NCBI RefSeq assembly: GCF_900324475.1
Contig: NZ_LT992502.1
Coordinates: forward strand, 1,922,001 to 1,986,000
Origin: Enterobacter bugandensis
GTDB lineage: Bacteria; Pseudomonadota; Gammaproteobacteria; Enterobacterales; Enterobacteriaceae
DNA length: 64,000 nt
Reading direction: 5' to 3'
This document shows positions 21,344-30,184 of the stretch, piece after piece; the first letter of the stretch is position 1; the number at the start of each line of letters is the position of its first letter. The translations under genes were made by a program, and so were the position numbers. The notes beneath the pieces were generated by a model. It was given only the letters and a program-made list of their open reading frames with translations, had not been told where the DNA came from and made no database searches.

Positions 21344-23326
21344 TTACCACTGATAGCTTACGAAAATCTTGCCGTTACGACCGTCCTGCGGAATACCCTG
21401 CGGAGACCAGTACTCCTTATCGAAGGCGTTGCCGAGCACCAGCGTGGTGGTGACGCCCTTGAGCTGCTCCTGGCCCTTATAGCTGACGTAGAAATCGTTA
21501 ACCGCATAGCCCGGCTGCTTGCTGTAGCTGCTGCTGACGTGGGTTGAGCGATCGGCAAAGGTGCCGATCCAGCCCACGGAGAAACCGCTTTGCGCCACCG
21601 GAACGTCCAGCTTGCTGGTGACGGTATCCGGGTTAATGCTGGAGATGTACTCGCCCGTATCGGTGTCTTTCCCGCGCGTGCGGTTATAGGCCACGTCGAG
21701 GCTAAACAGATCGGCCGAGTATTTTGCCATCATGTCCCAGCCCCAGATTTTGGCGTTCGGAACGTTGTACGACATGGTGGTCGCCGCGGCAAAATCGACG
21801 GTTGTGGAGATATAGTCTTTGGCTTTGGTATCGAAATAGCTGGCCTTAAACTCCAGCGCATCGTTGGCAAGCATCAGATCGTCAAAGCGCAGGCCAAAAC
21901 CAAACTCCTGCGTTTCGTTGGTTTCCGGGCGCAGGTTCGGGTTCGGCACCCAGTAGTTGGTGTAGAAGCGGCCAATGGAGAAGTGTTTGGCGTCGTTATA
22001 CATCTCACCCATGGTCGGCGCGCGGAAGGCCTGCGCGTAAGATCCGAACAGCATCAGCCAGTCGGTGGGGCTGACGGTTAACCCGGCACGGGAGGACCAT
22101 TTATCGGCATCGACATCGTCGTAGCCATTGCTGCTGCCGCGGTAGTTGTCATACCGCGTGCCGCCCAGCAAGGTGATCGGCAGATCGCGCAGGGTGATTT
22201 CATCCTGCAGCCAGCCGGAGCTGAAGTCGATTTTCGCCTCCGGGAAGCCGGTCGTGGACCCGCCCGGACGCTGCTCCTGACGATAATATTCTCCGCCGTA
22301 GGTCAGAAGGTGAGAGGCAAAGGAATCGCTGAACAGGCGGGTACGGTTTTCCACCTTGCCGCCTTTGGTGGTCTGCTTGCGGAACTCGCCGGTGCTGTCG
22401 ATGTTCTGGGCATTAATGCGCGCTTCGGACCAGTAAACCTTCGCATCGGCGTTCAGCCAGTCGTATCCTTCCGGCGCAATGTGGTAGCCAACCTGCGCAT
22501 CGCGCTGGATGGTGGAGCGGTCAGTCATCGGGTTGCTGCTATTGGCATCAGAGGTTTGCGGGTTTTTCGGCTCCTGCGCGGCGTTGTTGTAATAGCGCAG
22601 GGCGCCGCTCAGGGTCTGGGCCTGGTCGATTTTCCAGCTGCCTTTCGCCAGCATGTTATTGATGGATTCGTCGTTCGGCGCCGTCGCACCGTCGCTCTGG
22701 CGGATATCGCCGCGGTCGCGGCTGGACCACGATACCAGGCCGTCCAGGGTATCGGTACGGCCATAGGCGCTGGCCCCCAGGCCGAGGCTGTGGTCCCCCG
22801 TTGCGCCAGTACCAAACACGCGATAACCGCTGTTTTTGCCCGGTTCCAGCAGATCTTTGGCGTCAACGGTGTCATAGGAGATGACGCCACCCAGCGCGCC
22901 GCTGCCGTAGAGCAGCGCAGACGGACCGCGCACCACTTCAATACGTTTAATCAGCGCCGGATCGAGGAACGTGCTGTTGAGGTGCCCGGTGTCGGTACCC
23001 TGGCGCACGCCGTCGACCAGCACCAGAACGCCGCGGCGGTCATAGCCGCGCAGGTTAACGTCCTGACCGTTGGTGCGGCCGGTGCCGTCCAGCGTCAGAC
23101 CGGGCACGTTGCGCAGCAGGTCGGCGGCAGAGCTGGCGGTCTGTTTTTCCGGGGCGGTGGCGTCAACCACGCTCACCATCATCGGGGCTTCGAAGGCGCT
23201 ACGGGCATTGCCTGTGGCGGTGACGGTTATTTCATCTGCGGCAGCAAACGCGGCGCCCGGCAGGGTGCTGACAATCGCCAGCGCCAGAAGGGACGGGCGT
23301 AAACGTTCGGTATGCAGGTGTAGCAT
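21344..23326 (-). CDS. hmuR: TonB-dependent haem receptor
   Basis: A 660-residue outer-membrane receptor. After a signal peptide of about 29 residues comes the TonB box DEITVTATG, a plug domain (RNVPGLTLDG, GYDRRGVLVLVDGVRQG, EVVRGPSALLYGSGALGGVI) and a beta barrel ending in a C-terminal aromatic residue (VSYQW). The FRAP and NPNL motifs typical of haem receptors are present, with a histidine (NDAKHFS) between them where the haem-binding His is expected. It is the second gene of the Fur-box-controlled operon. Confidence 0.96.
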   Translation of the reverse strand: MLHLHTERLRPSLLALAIVSTLPGAAFAAADEITVTATGNARSAFEAPMMVSVVDATAPEKQTASSAADLLRNVPGLTLDGTGRTNGQDVNLRGYDRRGVLVLVDGVRQGTDTGHLNSTFLDPALIKRIEVVRGPSALLYGSGALGGVISYDTVDAKDLLEPGKNSGYRVFGTGATGDHSLGLGASAYGRTDTLDGLVSWSSRDRGDIRQSDGATAPNDESINNMLAKGSWKIDQAQTLSGALRYYNNAAQEPKNPQTSDANSSNPMTDRSTIQRDAQVGYHIAPEGYDWLNADAKVYWSEARINAQNIDSTGEFRKQTTKGGKVENRTRLFSDSFASHLLTYGGEYYRQEQRPGGSTTGFPEAKIDFSSGWLQDEITLRDLPITLLGGTRYDNYRGSSNGYDDVDADKWSSRAGLTVSPTDWLMLFGSYAQAFRAPTMGEMYNDAKHFSIGRFYTNYWVPNPNLRPETNETQEFGFGLRFDDLMLANDALEFKASYFDTKAKDYISTTVDFAAATTMSYNVPNAKIWGWDMMAKYSADLFSLDVAYNRTRGKDTDTGEYISSINPDTVTSKLDVPVAQSGFSVGWIGTFADRSTHVSSSYSKQPGYAVNDFYVSYKGQEQLKGVTTTLVLGNAFDKEYWSPQGIPQDGRNGKIFVSYQW

Positions 23327-23398
23327 AGCAACTCTCCATAAAGTATCGAAAGCGCTGGCTGCCTGGGGATCACCTGGGTGGCTGGCGAAAGTTTTGGT

Positions 23399-23587
23399 TT
23401 ATTTTGTGAGGATCAGTTTTCCGGCATTCGTCTGGCGCAGCAGATACTGCTGGCCGTCATGCTCGATAATCACCCGGCCTTCCTCACCCAACAGGCTTTT
23501 GCTGTCGATGCGGCGATCGGTGGAAGCAGGGGATGGCGCTGTGTGTGTTTTTACTGGCGTTGCCGCGCTGTTATCGGTCGGTGACAT
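23399..23587 (-). CDS. hemP: Haemin uptake protein HemP
   Basis: A small protein of 62 residues from the ATG at [12 protein letters not shown]; an upstream ATG would add six residues. The conserved HemP part is at the end: [25 protein letters not shown] and GKLILTK. In other bacteria HemP/HmuP helps activate the haem receptor gene. It is the first gene behind the Fur box. In E. coli K-12 the orphan ydiE, next to aroH, is the counterpart without a haem operon. Confidence 0.9.
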   Translation of the reverse strand: MSPTDNSAATPVKTHTAPSPASTDRRIDSKSLLGEEGRVIIEHDGQQYLLRQTNAGKLILTK

Positions 23588-23612
23588 AATGTTTATAAAT
23601 AACAATCAATGT

Positions 23613-23631
23613 AACAATGATAATCATTATC
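23613..23631 (-). promoter_or_regulatory. Fur box upstream of hemP-hmuRSTUV
   Basis: AACAATGATAATCATTATC agrees with the 19-base Fur consensus GATAATGATAATCATTATC at 17 positions. It ends 26 bases before the hemP start codon, so Fur-Fe2+ would block the promoter and the haem genes would be expressed under iron limitation. Confidence 0.9.
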
Positions 23632-23714
23632 AATAAACTGCAAATTCACGGCAAGCGTTTTTGTGAAAATTGTGTGACGGGATCAAATTCAGGGGAAGGC
23701 GATGCGGCCTGATG

Positions 23715-23792
23715 CCCTCACCCCAACCCTCTCCCACCGGGAGAGGGAGAAGGGCGAGAACCGTAGGTCGGGTAAGCGCAGCGCCACCCGAC
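23715..23792. repeat. Composite repeat: G/C hairpin plus REP-like unit
   Basis: A CCCTCTCCC/GGGAGAGGG hairpin within the common enterobacterial run CCCTCACCCCAACCCTCTCC is followed by a REP-like unit (GTCGGGTAAGCGCAGCGCCACCCGAC). The composite lies between hemP's upstream region and the 3' end of aroH, so it may also act on the aroH transcript end. Confidence 0.7.
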
Positions 23793-23799
23793 AATAACA

Positions 23800-24846
23800 T
23801 CAGAAGCGAGAATCAACCGCAGCTGCCAGCTTCTCCAGCAGCAGCTCGCTGTCTTCCCAGCTCAGGCATGGGTCGGTGATCGACTGGCCGTATACCATCT
23901 GCTGGCCGGCAACGATTTTCTGCGTGCCTTCTTTGATAAAGCTTTCGGCCATGATCCCGGCAACGGCGGTCGAGCCGCTGCGGATCTGCTGACAGACCTC
24001 ATCGCAGACGTCAAGCTGGCGGCGATGCTGCTTCTGGCAGTTGCCGTGGCTGAAATCCACCACCAGATGTTCCGGCAGGTCGAATTCGGCCAGCGTTTCA
24101 CAGGCGGCAGCGATGTCTTGTGCATGGTAATTAGGCTTCTTCCCGCCGCGCATAATGATATGCCCATACGGGTTACCGCTGGTCTGGTAGATGGTCATAT
24201 GGCCGTTCTTGTCCGGCGACAGGAACATATGGCTGGCACGCGAGGCGCGGATCGCATCGACCGCAATCCGGGTGTTGCCGTCGGTCCCGTTTTTGAAGCC
24301 GACCGGACAGGAGAGGGCTGAGGCCATCTCGCGGTGGATTTGGCTTTCGGTAGTGCGCGCGCCAATCGCGCCCCAGCTGATCAGATCGGCGATAAACTGC
24401 CCGGTCACCATGTCGAGAAACTCGGTGGCCGTCGGCACGCCCAGCTCGTTGACCTGCAACAGCAGCTTGCGCGCCAGCTCGATGCCGTGGTTTACGCGAT
24501 AGCTGCCGTTAAGGTCAGGGTCGGAAATCAGCCCTTTCCAGCCCACCACGGTACGCGGTTTTTCAAAGTAGGTGCGCATCACAATCTCAAGGCGATGCTG
24601 GTATTTTTCCCGCAGCCCCTGAAGCCGTTTTGCATAATCCATCGCGGCATCCAGATCGTGGATGGAGCAGGGCCCAATCACCACCAGAAGACGCTTGTCT
24701 TCACCATTGAGGATTTTTTCAATGCGGCGGCGGGAGGCCGTCACATGTTCCGCGACCGCGGCGGAAACGGGGTGCCGCTCGGCCAGTTCAGCCGGGGTGA
24801 CCAGGCTGTCTATGCGCGCCGTGCGGAGTTCATCGGTTTTATTCAT
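23800..24846 (-). CDS. aroH: 3-deoxy-7-phosphoheptulonate synthase, Trp-sensitive type
   Basis: Condenses phosphoenolpyruvate and erythrose 4-phosphate, the first step of aromatic amino acid synthesis. The 348 residues match E. coli AroH. Family stretches are VVIGPCSIHD, MRTYFEKPRTVVGWKG, SHGNCQKQHRR and VYGQSITDPCLSWED. Gene position (ppsR-aroH next to hemP/ydiE) and the TrpR-type operator upstream identify it as the tryptophan-regulated isoenzyme rather than aroF or aroG. Confidence 0.95.
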   Translation of the reverse strand: MNKTDELRTARIDSLVTPAELAERHPVSAAVAEHVTASRRRIEKILNGEDKRLLVVIGPCSIHDLDAAMDYAKRLQGLREKYQHRLEIVMRTYFEKPRTVVGWKGLISDPDLNGSYRVNHGIELARKLLLQVNELGVPTATEFLDMVTGQFIADLISWGAIGARTTESQIHREMASALSCPVGFKNGTDGNTRIAVDAIRASRASHMFLSPDKNGHMTIYQTSGNPYGHIIMRGGKKPNYHAQDIAAACETLAEFDLPEHLVVDFSHGNCQKQHRRQLDVCDEVCQQIRSGSTAVAGIMAESFIKEGTQKIVAGQQMVYGQSITDPCLSWEDSELLLEKLAAAVDSRF

Positions 24847-24987
24847 GACTTGTCTCAGAAAATTTTTGCTTCATCGGCAGACTACCGGGAAGTGATGGGC
24901 ATCACATTAAACCAATCCCTGCTGATTTCAAGTTCGGGGCGACACCGCCCCGCTGTTGAAAAGGATGATACATGAATCTGAGCTAAT

Positions 24988-25005
24988 GTACTAGCTTATT
25001 AGTAC
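24988..25005 (-). promoter_or_regulatory. TrpR operator candidate upstream of aroH
   Basis: GTACTAGCTTATTAGTAC is a near-palindrome with the TrpR half-site CTAGTAC, flanked by a further AT/AT match. It resembles the known E. coli aroH operator. It overlaps the stop codon of ppsR, so the aroH promoter lies in the 3' end of its upstream neighbour, about 140 bp before the aroH ATG. Confidence 0.78.
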
Positions 25006-25832
25006 ATGCGGCGGTTAAGCCCCATGATGTCGAGAATTTTGGTGGCGATCTCTTCTACCGAATAGTTCGTACTGTTCAGCCACGGGATCTGGTTTTTGCG
25101 GTACAGGGCTTCCACTTCGGAGACCTCCATGCGGCACTGGCGCATCGAGGCGTAGCGGCTGTTCTCGCGGCGCTCTTCGCGGATCGCCGCGAGACGTTCC
25201 GGGTTAATCGTCAGGCCAAACAGCTTGTGCTGCAGCGGCTTGAGCGCAGCGGGCAGCACCAGGTTATCCATATCGTCGGCAATAAAGGGGTAGTTTGCGG
25301 CGCGGATGCCGAACTGCATCGCCAGATAGAGGCTGGTCGGCGTTTTGCCGCAGCGCGACACGCCGAGCAAAATCACCTGCGCCTGGTCGAGGTTGCGCAG
25401 CGAGATCCCATCGTCGTGCGCCAGGGTGTAGTCGATGGCGGCAATACGCGCGTCATATTTGGTCAGGTTGCCGGGGTTCAGCCCGTGGGTGCGGTGCGCG
25501 ATAGGCGTCGGGTCAAGCTTCAGTTCGCTCTGGAGCGGGGCCACCAGCGCCTGCACGATATCCTGGCAAAAGCCTTCACTTTGCAAAATGATGTGGCGAA
25601 TCTCAGGAATAACGATGGAGTAGAACACCAGCGGGCGCACGCCGGTCTGCTGGAAGATGGCGTCAATCTGGTCCTTCACCGCTTTGGCACGGCTCTCATT
25701 TTCCACAAACGGCAGCGTGATGCTGTTAATCGAAACGGGGAATTGCGACATCACCGCGTGGCCCAGCACCTCGGCGGTGATCGCCGTACCATCAGAAATA
25801 TAAAAAACGTGACGATCGACAGCATTATCCAT
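24999..25832 (-). CDS. ppsR: PEP synthase regulatory protein (kinase/pyrophosphorylase)
   Basis: Inactivates PEP synthase by ADP-dependent phosphorylation and reactivates it by Pi-dependent dephosphorylation. It has 277 residues, the E. coli length, beginning [17 protein letters not shown]; the frame stays open upstream but that part is not conserved. The DUF299 P-loop [11 protein letters not shown] is near residue 155. It is divergent from ppsA, its target, with 335 bp between the start codons. Confidence 0.96.
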   Translation of the reverse strand: MDNAVDRHVFYISDGTAITAEVLGHAVMSQFPVSINSITLPFVENESRAKAVKDQIDAIFQQTGVRPLVFYSIVIPEIRHIILQSEGFCQDIVQALVAPLQSELKLDPTPIAHRTHGLNPGNLTKYDARIAAIDYTLAHDDGISLRNLDQAQVILLGVSRCGKTPTSLYLAMQFGIRAANYPFIADDMDNLVLPAALKPLQHKLFGLTINPERLAAIREERRENSRYASMRQCRMEVSEVEALYRKNQIPWLNSTNYSVEEIATKILDIMGLNRRMY

Positions 25833-26064
25833 TTTACCCACCCTGAATATCATACCTAATTGTCTGAAAGCATAAATTAAAAAAGTTAATTGCACAGCAA
25901 AGAAGTTATCTGAATTTAAAATGAAATGATGTTTTTGATTTTCCTGAAAAGCGGATTTCATTTTTCAAATAGCGACTTTATTTTTGTGGTTTCTGGCTGA
26001 ATATAGAGGAATCATCAGCTTATTGGCTGGTGGGAAACTATCCGAAAAGTTGAAAATTTAAATT

Positions 26065-26080
26065 GCTTACACGATTCACC
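26065..26080. promoter_or_regulatory. Cra (FruR) site candidate upstream of ppsA
   Basis: On the minus strand the site reads GGTGAATCGTGTAAGC, close to the Cra core TGAATCGNTNCA. Cra activates ppsA in E. coli during growth on gluconeogenic carbon sources. The rest of the AT-rich 335-bp ppsR-ppsA spacer must hold both promoters, which I could not place. Confidence 0.6.
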
Positions 26081-26167
26081 GTTTTTTTAGCGCAAATAAT
26101 TATGCCAGTATAAATACGTAGTCAGGTGTTACTTACTCCGATCAAATATCACAAAAGGATTGTTTCG

Positions 26168-28546
26168 ATGTCCAACAATGGCTCGTCACCGCTGGTGCTT
26201 TGGTATAACCAACTCGGCATGAATGATGTAGACAGAGTTGGGGGCAAAAATGCCTCCCTGGGTGAAATGATTACAAATCTGTCCGGTATGGGTGTCTCCG
26301 TACCAAACGGGTTTGCCACGACCGCCGACGCGTTTAACCTGTTTTTAGACCAGAGCGGTGTAAACCAGCGCATTTACGACCTGCTGGATAAAACGGATAT
26401 TGATGACGTCACCGAGCTTGCCAAAGCCGGGGCGCAGATCCGCCAGTGGATCATCGACACACCTTTCCAGCCGGAACTGGAAAAAGCTATCCATGACGCG
26501 TACAACCAGCTCTCCGCTGACGACGCGCAGGCCTCCTTTGCCGTACGTTCTTCCGCGACCGCAGAAGACATGCCGGACGCGTCGTTTGCCGGACAGCAGG
26601 AAACCTTCCTGAACGTTCAGGGCTACGATGCGGTACTGGTGGCGGTGAAGCACGTATTTGCTTCCCTGTTCAACGACCGCGCCATCTCCTATCGCGTGCA
26701 CCAGGGCTATGACCATCGCGGCGTGGCGCTCTCCGCGGGCGTGCAGCGCATGGTGCGCTCGGACGTGGGTTCCTCCGGTGTGATGTTCTCCATTGATACC
26801 GAATCCGGCTTCGACCAGGTGGTGTTCATCACCTCCGCGTGGGGCCTGGGTGAGATGGTCGTGCAGGGCGCGGTGAACCCTGACGAATTCTACGTACACA
26901 AGCCTACGCTTGCCGCGGGCCGTCCGGCGGTGGTGCGCCGCACCATGGGCTCGAAAAAAATCCGCATGATTTATGCCCCAACCCAGGAGCATGGCAAGCA
27001 GGTTAAGATTGAAGATGTGCCGCAGGAGCAGCGCGACCGCTTCTCCCTGACCGACGCCGAAGTGCAGGAGCTGGCGAAGCAGGCGGTGCAGATTGAGAAA
27101 CACTATGGCCGTCCGATGGATATCGAATGGGCGAAAGACGGGAACACCGGCAAGCTGTTTATCGTTCAGGCGCGCCCGGAAACCGTTCGCTCTCGCGGCC
27201 AGGTGATGGAGCGTTATACGCTGCACGCGCAGGGTAAAATCGTGGCGGAAGGCCGCGCCATCGGTCACCGCATCGGTGCCGGTCCGGTCAAAGTGATCCA
27301 CGACATCAGCGAGATGAACCGTATTGAGCCAGGCGACGTGCTGGTGACCGACATGACCGACCCGGACTGGGAACCTATCATGAAGAAAGCGTCGGCCATC
27401 GTCACCAACCGCGGCGGCCGTACCTGCCACGCGGCGATCATTGCCCGCGAGCTGGGGATCCCGGCGGTTGTCGGCTGCGGTGACGCCACCGAGCGCATGA
27501 AGGACGGGCAGAACGTGACCGTCTCCTGTGCCGAAGGCGACACCGGCTACGTCTACGCCGATATCCTTGACTTCAGCGTGAAGAGCTCCAGCGTGGATAC
27601 CATGCCGGATCTGCCGCTGAAGATCATGATGAACGTGGGTAACCCGGACCGCGCGTTTGACTTCGCCTGCCTGCCGAACGAAGGCGTTGGCCTGGCGCGT
27701 CTGGAATTCATCATTAACCGCATGATCGGCGTTCACCCGCGCGCGCTGCTGGAGTTTGACGACCAGGACGCGAAGCTGCAGAACGAAATCCGCGAGATGA
27801 TGAAAGGTTACGACTCGCCGAAAGAGTTCTACGTCGGCCGTCTGACCGAAGGGATCGCCACGCTGGGTGCAGCGTTCTACCCGAAACGCGTGATCGTGCG
27901 TCTGTCTGACTTTAAGTCTAACGAATACGCTAACCTGGTGGGCGGCGAGCGCTACGAGCCGGAAGAAGAGAACCCGATGCTGGGCTTCCGCGGGGCCGGA
28001 CGCTACGTGTCCGACAGCTTCCGCGACTGCTTCGCGCTGGAGTGCGAGGCGGTGAAACGCGTGCGCAACGACATGGGGCTGACCAACGTCGAAATCATGA
28101 TCCCGTTCGTGCGTACCGTGGATCAGGCGAAAGCGGTGGTGGACGAGCTGGCGCGTCAGGGCCTGAAGCGCGGCGAAAACGGGCTGAAGATCATCATGAT
28201 GTGTGAGATCCCGTCCAACGCCTTGCTGGCCGAGCAGTTCCTGGAGCACTTCGACGGCTTCTCTATCGGCTCGAACGACATGACTCAGCTGACGCTGGGC
28301 CTGGACCGCGACTCCGGCGTGGTTTCCGAGCTGTTCGACGAGCGTAACGAGGCGGTGAAAGCGCTGCTTTCCATGTCCATCCGCGCGGCGAAGAAGCAGG
28401 GTAAATACGTCGGGATTTGCGGTCAGGGTCCATCCGACCATGAAGACTTTGCCGCCTGGCTGATGGAAGAGGGGATTGACAGCCTCTCCCTGAACCCGGA
28501 CACGGTAGTGCAAACCTGGCTGAGCCTGGCGGAACTGAACAAGTAA
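26168..28546 (+). CDS. ppsA: Phosphoenolpyruvate synthase
   Basis: Makes PEP from pyruvate and ATP (giving AMP and phosphate) for gluconeogenesis. It has 792 residues from the ATG at [10 protein letters not shown], the E. coli length; 14 extra in-frame residues upstream are not conserved. Domain order is ATP-grasp-like nucleotide-binding part, the swivelling phosphohistidine domain with His421 and the PpsR target Thr419 (GGRTCHAAI), and the C-terminal PEP-binding barrel with the catalytic Cys751 (GICGQGPS). A strong terminator follows. Confidence 0.98.
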   Translation: MSNNGSSPLVLWYNQLGMNDVDRVGGKNASLGEMITNLSGMGVSVPNGFATTADAFNLFLDQSGVNQRIYDLLDKTDIDDVTELAKAGAQIRQWIIDTPFQPELEKAIHDAYNQLSADDAQASFAVRSSATAEDMPDASFAGQQETFLNVQGYDAVLVAVKHVFASLFNDRAISYRVHQGYDHRGVALSAGVQRMVRSDVGSSGVMFSIDTESGFDQVVFITSAWGLGEMVVQGAVNPDEFYVHKPTLAAGRPAVVRRTMGSKKIRMIYAPTQEHGKQVKIEDVPQEQRDRFSLTDAEVQELAKQAVQIEKHYGRPMDIEWAKDGNTGKLFIVQARPETVRSRGQVMERYTLHAQGKIVAEGRAIGHRIGAGPVKVIHDISEMNRIEPGDVLVTDMTDPDWEPIMKKASAIVTNRGGRTCHAAIIARELGIPAVVGCGDATERMKDGQNVTVSCAEGDTGYVYADILDFSVKSSSVDTMPDLPLKIMMNVGNPDRAFDFACLPNEGVGLARLEFIINRMIGVHPRALLEFDDQDAKLQNEIREMMKGYDSPKEFYVGRLTEGIATLGAAFYPKRVIVRLSDFKSNEYANLVGGERYEPEEENPMLGFRGAGRYVSDSFRDCFALECEAVKRVRNDMGLTNVEIMIPFVRTVDQAKAVVDELARQGLKRGENGLKIIMMCEIPSNALLAEQFLEHFDGFSIGSNDMTQLTLGLDRDSGVVSELFDERNEAVKALLSMSIRAAKKQGKYVGICGQGPSDHEDFAAWLMEEGIDSLSLNPDTVVQTWLSLAELNK

Positions 28547-28561
28547 CGGCAACACGATCGC

Positions 28562-28594
28562 AAAAAGGCGAGGATTTTATTCCTCGCCTTTTTT
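28562..28594 (+). terminator. Rho-independent terminator after ppsA
   Basis: GGCGAGGA pairs with TCCTCGCC around TTTTAT, flanked by an A-run and a T-run, so it may also work in the other direction. Confidence 0.92.
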
Positions 28595-28780
28595 ATTTCA
28601 CCTCTAATTTGCTCCCCATCACAAATAATCTAAAAAACCAAATATCATAATTTGTCTGTTAATTAAGACAATTGTTAGTGCGCAACGCGTTGCTAATACT
28701 TGAGCCTTACTGCGCATTTCCCTTCAGATGATGCGCAACTGGTTGAAATACGTTTTAACCTGATAAAAAGGCAAATAACA

Positions 28781-30181
28781 ATGACACTTTCCTCTGTATT
28801 GCGTACCAAAGATAAAATAGGTTATGGCTTAGGTGATATGGCCAGCGCGCTGGTCTGGCAAACGGCCACATTATTTCTTGCTTATTTCTATACCGACGTT
28901 TTTGGTTTGCCTGCCGCAATCATGGGTACCATGTTTTTAGTGGTGCGCGTGGTTGATGCGTTTGTCGACCCGTGTATTGGCGCGCTGGTTGACCGCACGC
29001 AGACGCGTCACGGCCGTTTCCGTCCCTGGCTGCTGTGGTTTGCTATTCCCTTTGGCGTAAGCTGCCTTATTACCTTCTACGTACCGGACGTCGGGCCGAC
29101 GGCAAAAATTGTTTATGCCTGCGTGACCTACGCGATTTTAAGTCTGATTTACTCCGCCATTAACGTGCCTTACTGCGCCATGCCGGGCGCGCTGACGCTG
29201 GATCCGCGCGAGCGTCACTCCCTGCAGTCCTGGCGTTTTGGCCTGTCATTTATTGGCGGGTTGATCGTAACGGTTATCGCTCTGCCGCTGGTCTCATTGT
29301 TGGGCCAGGGCAACGTGCAGAAAGGCTATTTCTTTGCCATGAGCCTGATGGGGCTGCTGGGAATTGTGCTGTTCTTTTGCTGTTTCCTGATGACCCGTGA
29401 GCGTTATTCCCCGCGCAATGATACCTCCGGCTCCATGCTCACCGATTTAAAACTGCTGGCCGGTAACAGCCAGTGGCGCATTGTGTTTGTGTTTAATATT
29501 TTGCTGTTAACGGCGGTGGTGACGCGCGGCTCTGCCACCATGTATTACGTCAACTATGTACTGTTGCGCCCGGAGCTGGTTTTTGCCTTTATTGTTTCTG
29601 GCATGGTGTCCTCGTTAAGCGGCGCGTTATTATCTGAACGCCTGCTGGGGAAATTTGACCGCGTGCGCGCTTATCAGTGGACGATAATGTCCTTCGTCAT
29701 TTTCGGCGCGCTGATTTTCTTCCTGCCGCCTTCGCAGGTGTGGCTAATCTTTGGCCTTAATATCGTCTTTAGCTTTATTCAAAACCTCACCACGCCGCTC
29801 CAGTGGACCATGTTCTCTGATGTGGTCGACTACGAAGAGCATCGCAGCGGCCGCCGTCTGGACGGGCTGATCTTCTCTACCGCGCTGTTCGCCATCAAGT
29901 TTGGCCTTGCGCTGGGCGGGGCGGTGGTCGGCTGGGTGCTCGGCATGGTGGATTACGCCCCTGGCCAGGCAGCCCAGGCGCCGCACGTGCTTTCCACCAT
30001 CAACGCGCTGTTCACCCTTATTCCGTGCGCGCTGTTCCTCTGCATGGTGGCGCTGCTTTCCATCTACAAGCTCAACAGCAGGCTGGTGGATTCCATCGCC
30101 CGGGAGCTGGCCAGCAAGCGTGAGGTAAGACCCGACGCGGGGCAGCTCAGCCCGGCAACCCCTTCCGCACTACAGGAGTAA
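28781..30181 (+). CDS. GPH-family sugar (glycoside) transporter
   Basis: A 466-residue inner-membrane carrier with 12 hydrophobic segments, of the glycoside-pentoside-hexuronide:cation symporter family (relatives are MelB, XynT/YicJ and GusB). The family's loop motif is seen as DRTQTRHGRFRPWLLW after helix 2, where DxxxxxxGxxRPW is typical. The ATG at MTLSSVLRTKDKIGYGLGD is chosen over an in-frame ATG 81 nt upstream because the family begins there. The glycosidase gene starts 3 nt after its stop, so the carrier probably brings in the glycoside cleaved by that enzyme. Confidence 0.9.
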   Translation: MTLSSVLRTKDKIGYGLGDMASALVWQTATLFLAYFYTDVFGLPAAIMGTMFLVVRVVDAFVDPCIGALVDRTQTRHGRFRPWLLWFAIPFGVSCLITFYVPDVGPTAKIVYACVTYAILSLIYSAINVPYCAMPGALTLDPRERHSLQSWRFGLSFIGGLIVTVIALPLVSLLGQGNVQKGYFFAMSLMGLLGIVLFFCCFLMTRERYSPRNDTSGSMLTDLKLLAGNSQWRIVFVFNILLLTAVVTRGSATMYYVNYVLLRPELVFAFIVSGMVSSLSGALLSERLLGKFDRVRAYQWTIMSFVIFGALIFFLPPSQVWLIFGLNIVFSFIQNLTTPLQWTMFSDVVDYEEHRSGRRLDGLIFSTALFAIKFGLALGGAVVGWVLGMVDYAPGQAAQAPHVLSTINALFTLIPCALFLCMVALLSIYKLNSRLVDSIARELASKREVRPDAGQLSPATPSALQE

Positions 30182-30184
30182 AAT

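Noticed and set aside
22310..23302. A 330-codon plus-strand frame opposite hmuR
   Set aside because: Antisense to a receptor gene with a complete set of motifs; the composition is an artefact of the opposite codons.
25833..25961. N-terminal extension of ppsR by 43 residues
   Set aside because: The extension is hydrophobic and AT-rich, absent from the E. coli protein, and would occupy the ppsA-ppsR promoter region.
26345..28555. A 736-codon open frame on the minus strand opposite ppsA
   Set aside because: It mirrors the highly conserved ppsA codons, has a His-rich unnatural composition and no ribosome-binding site. It is a result of GC-rich codon use.
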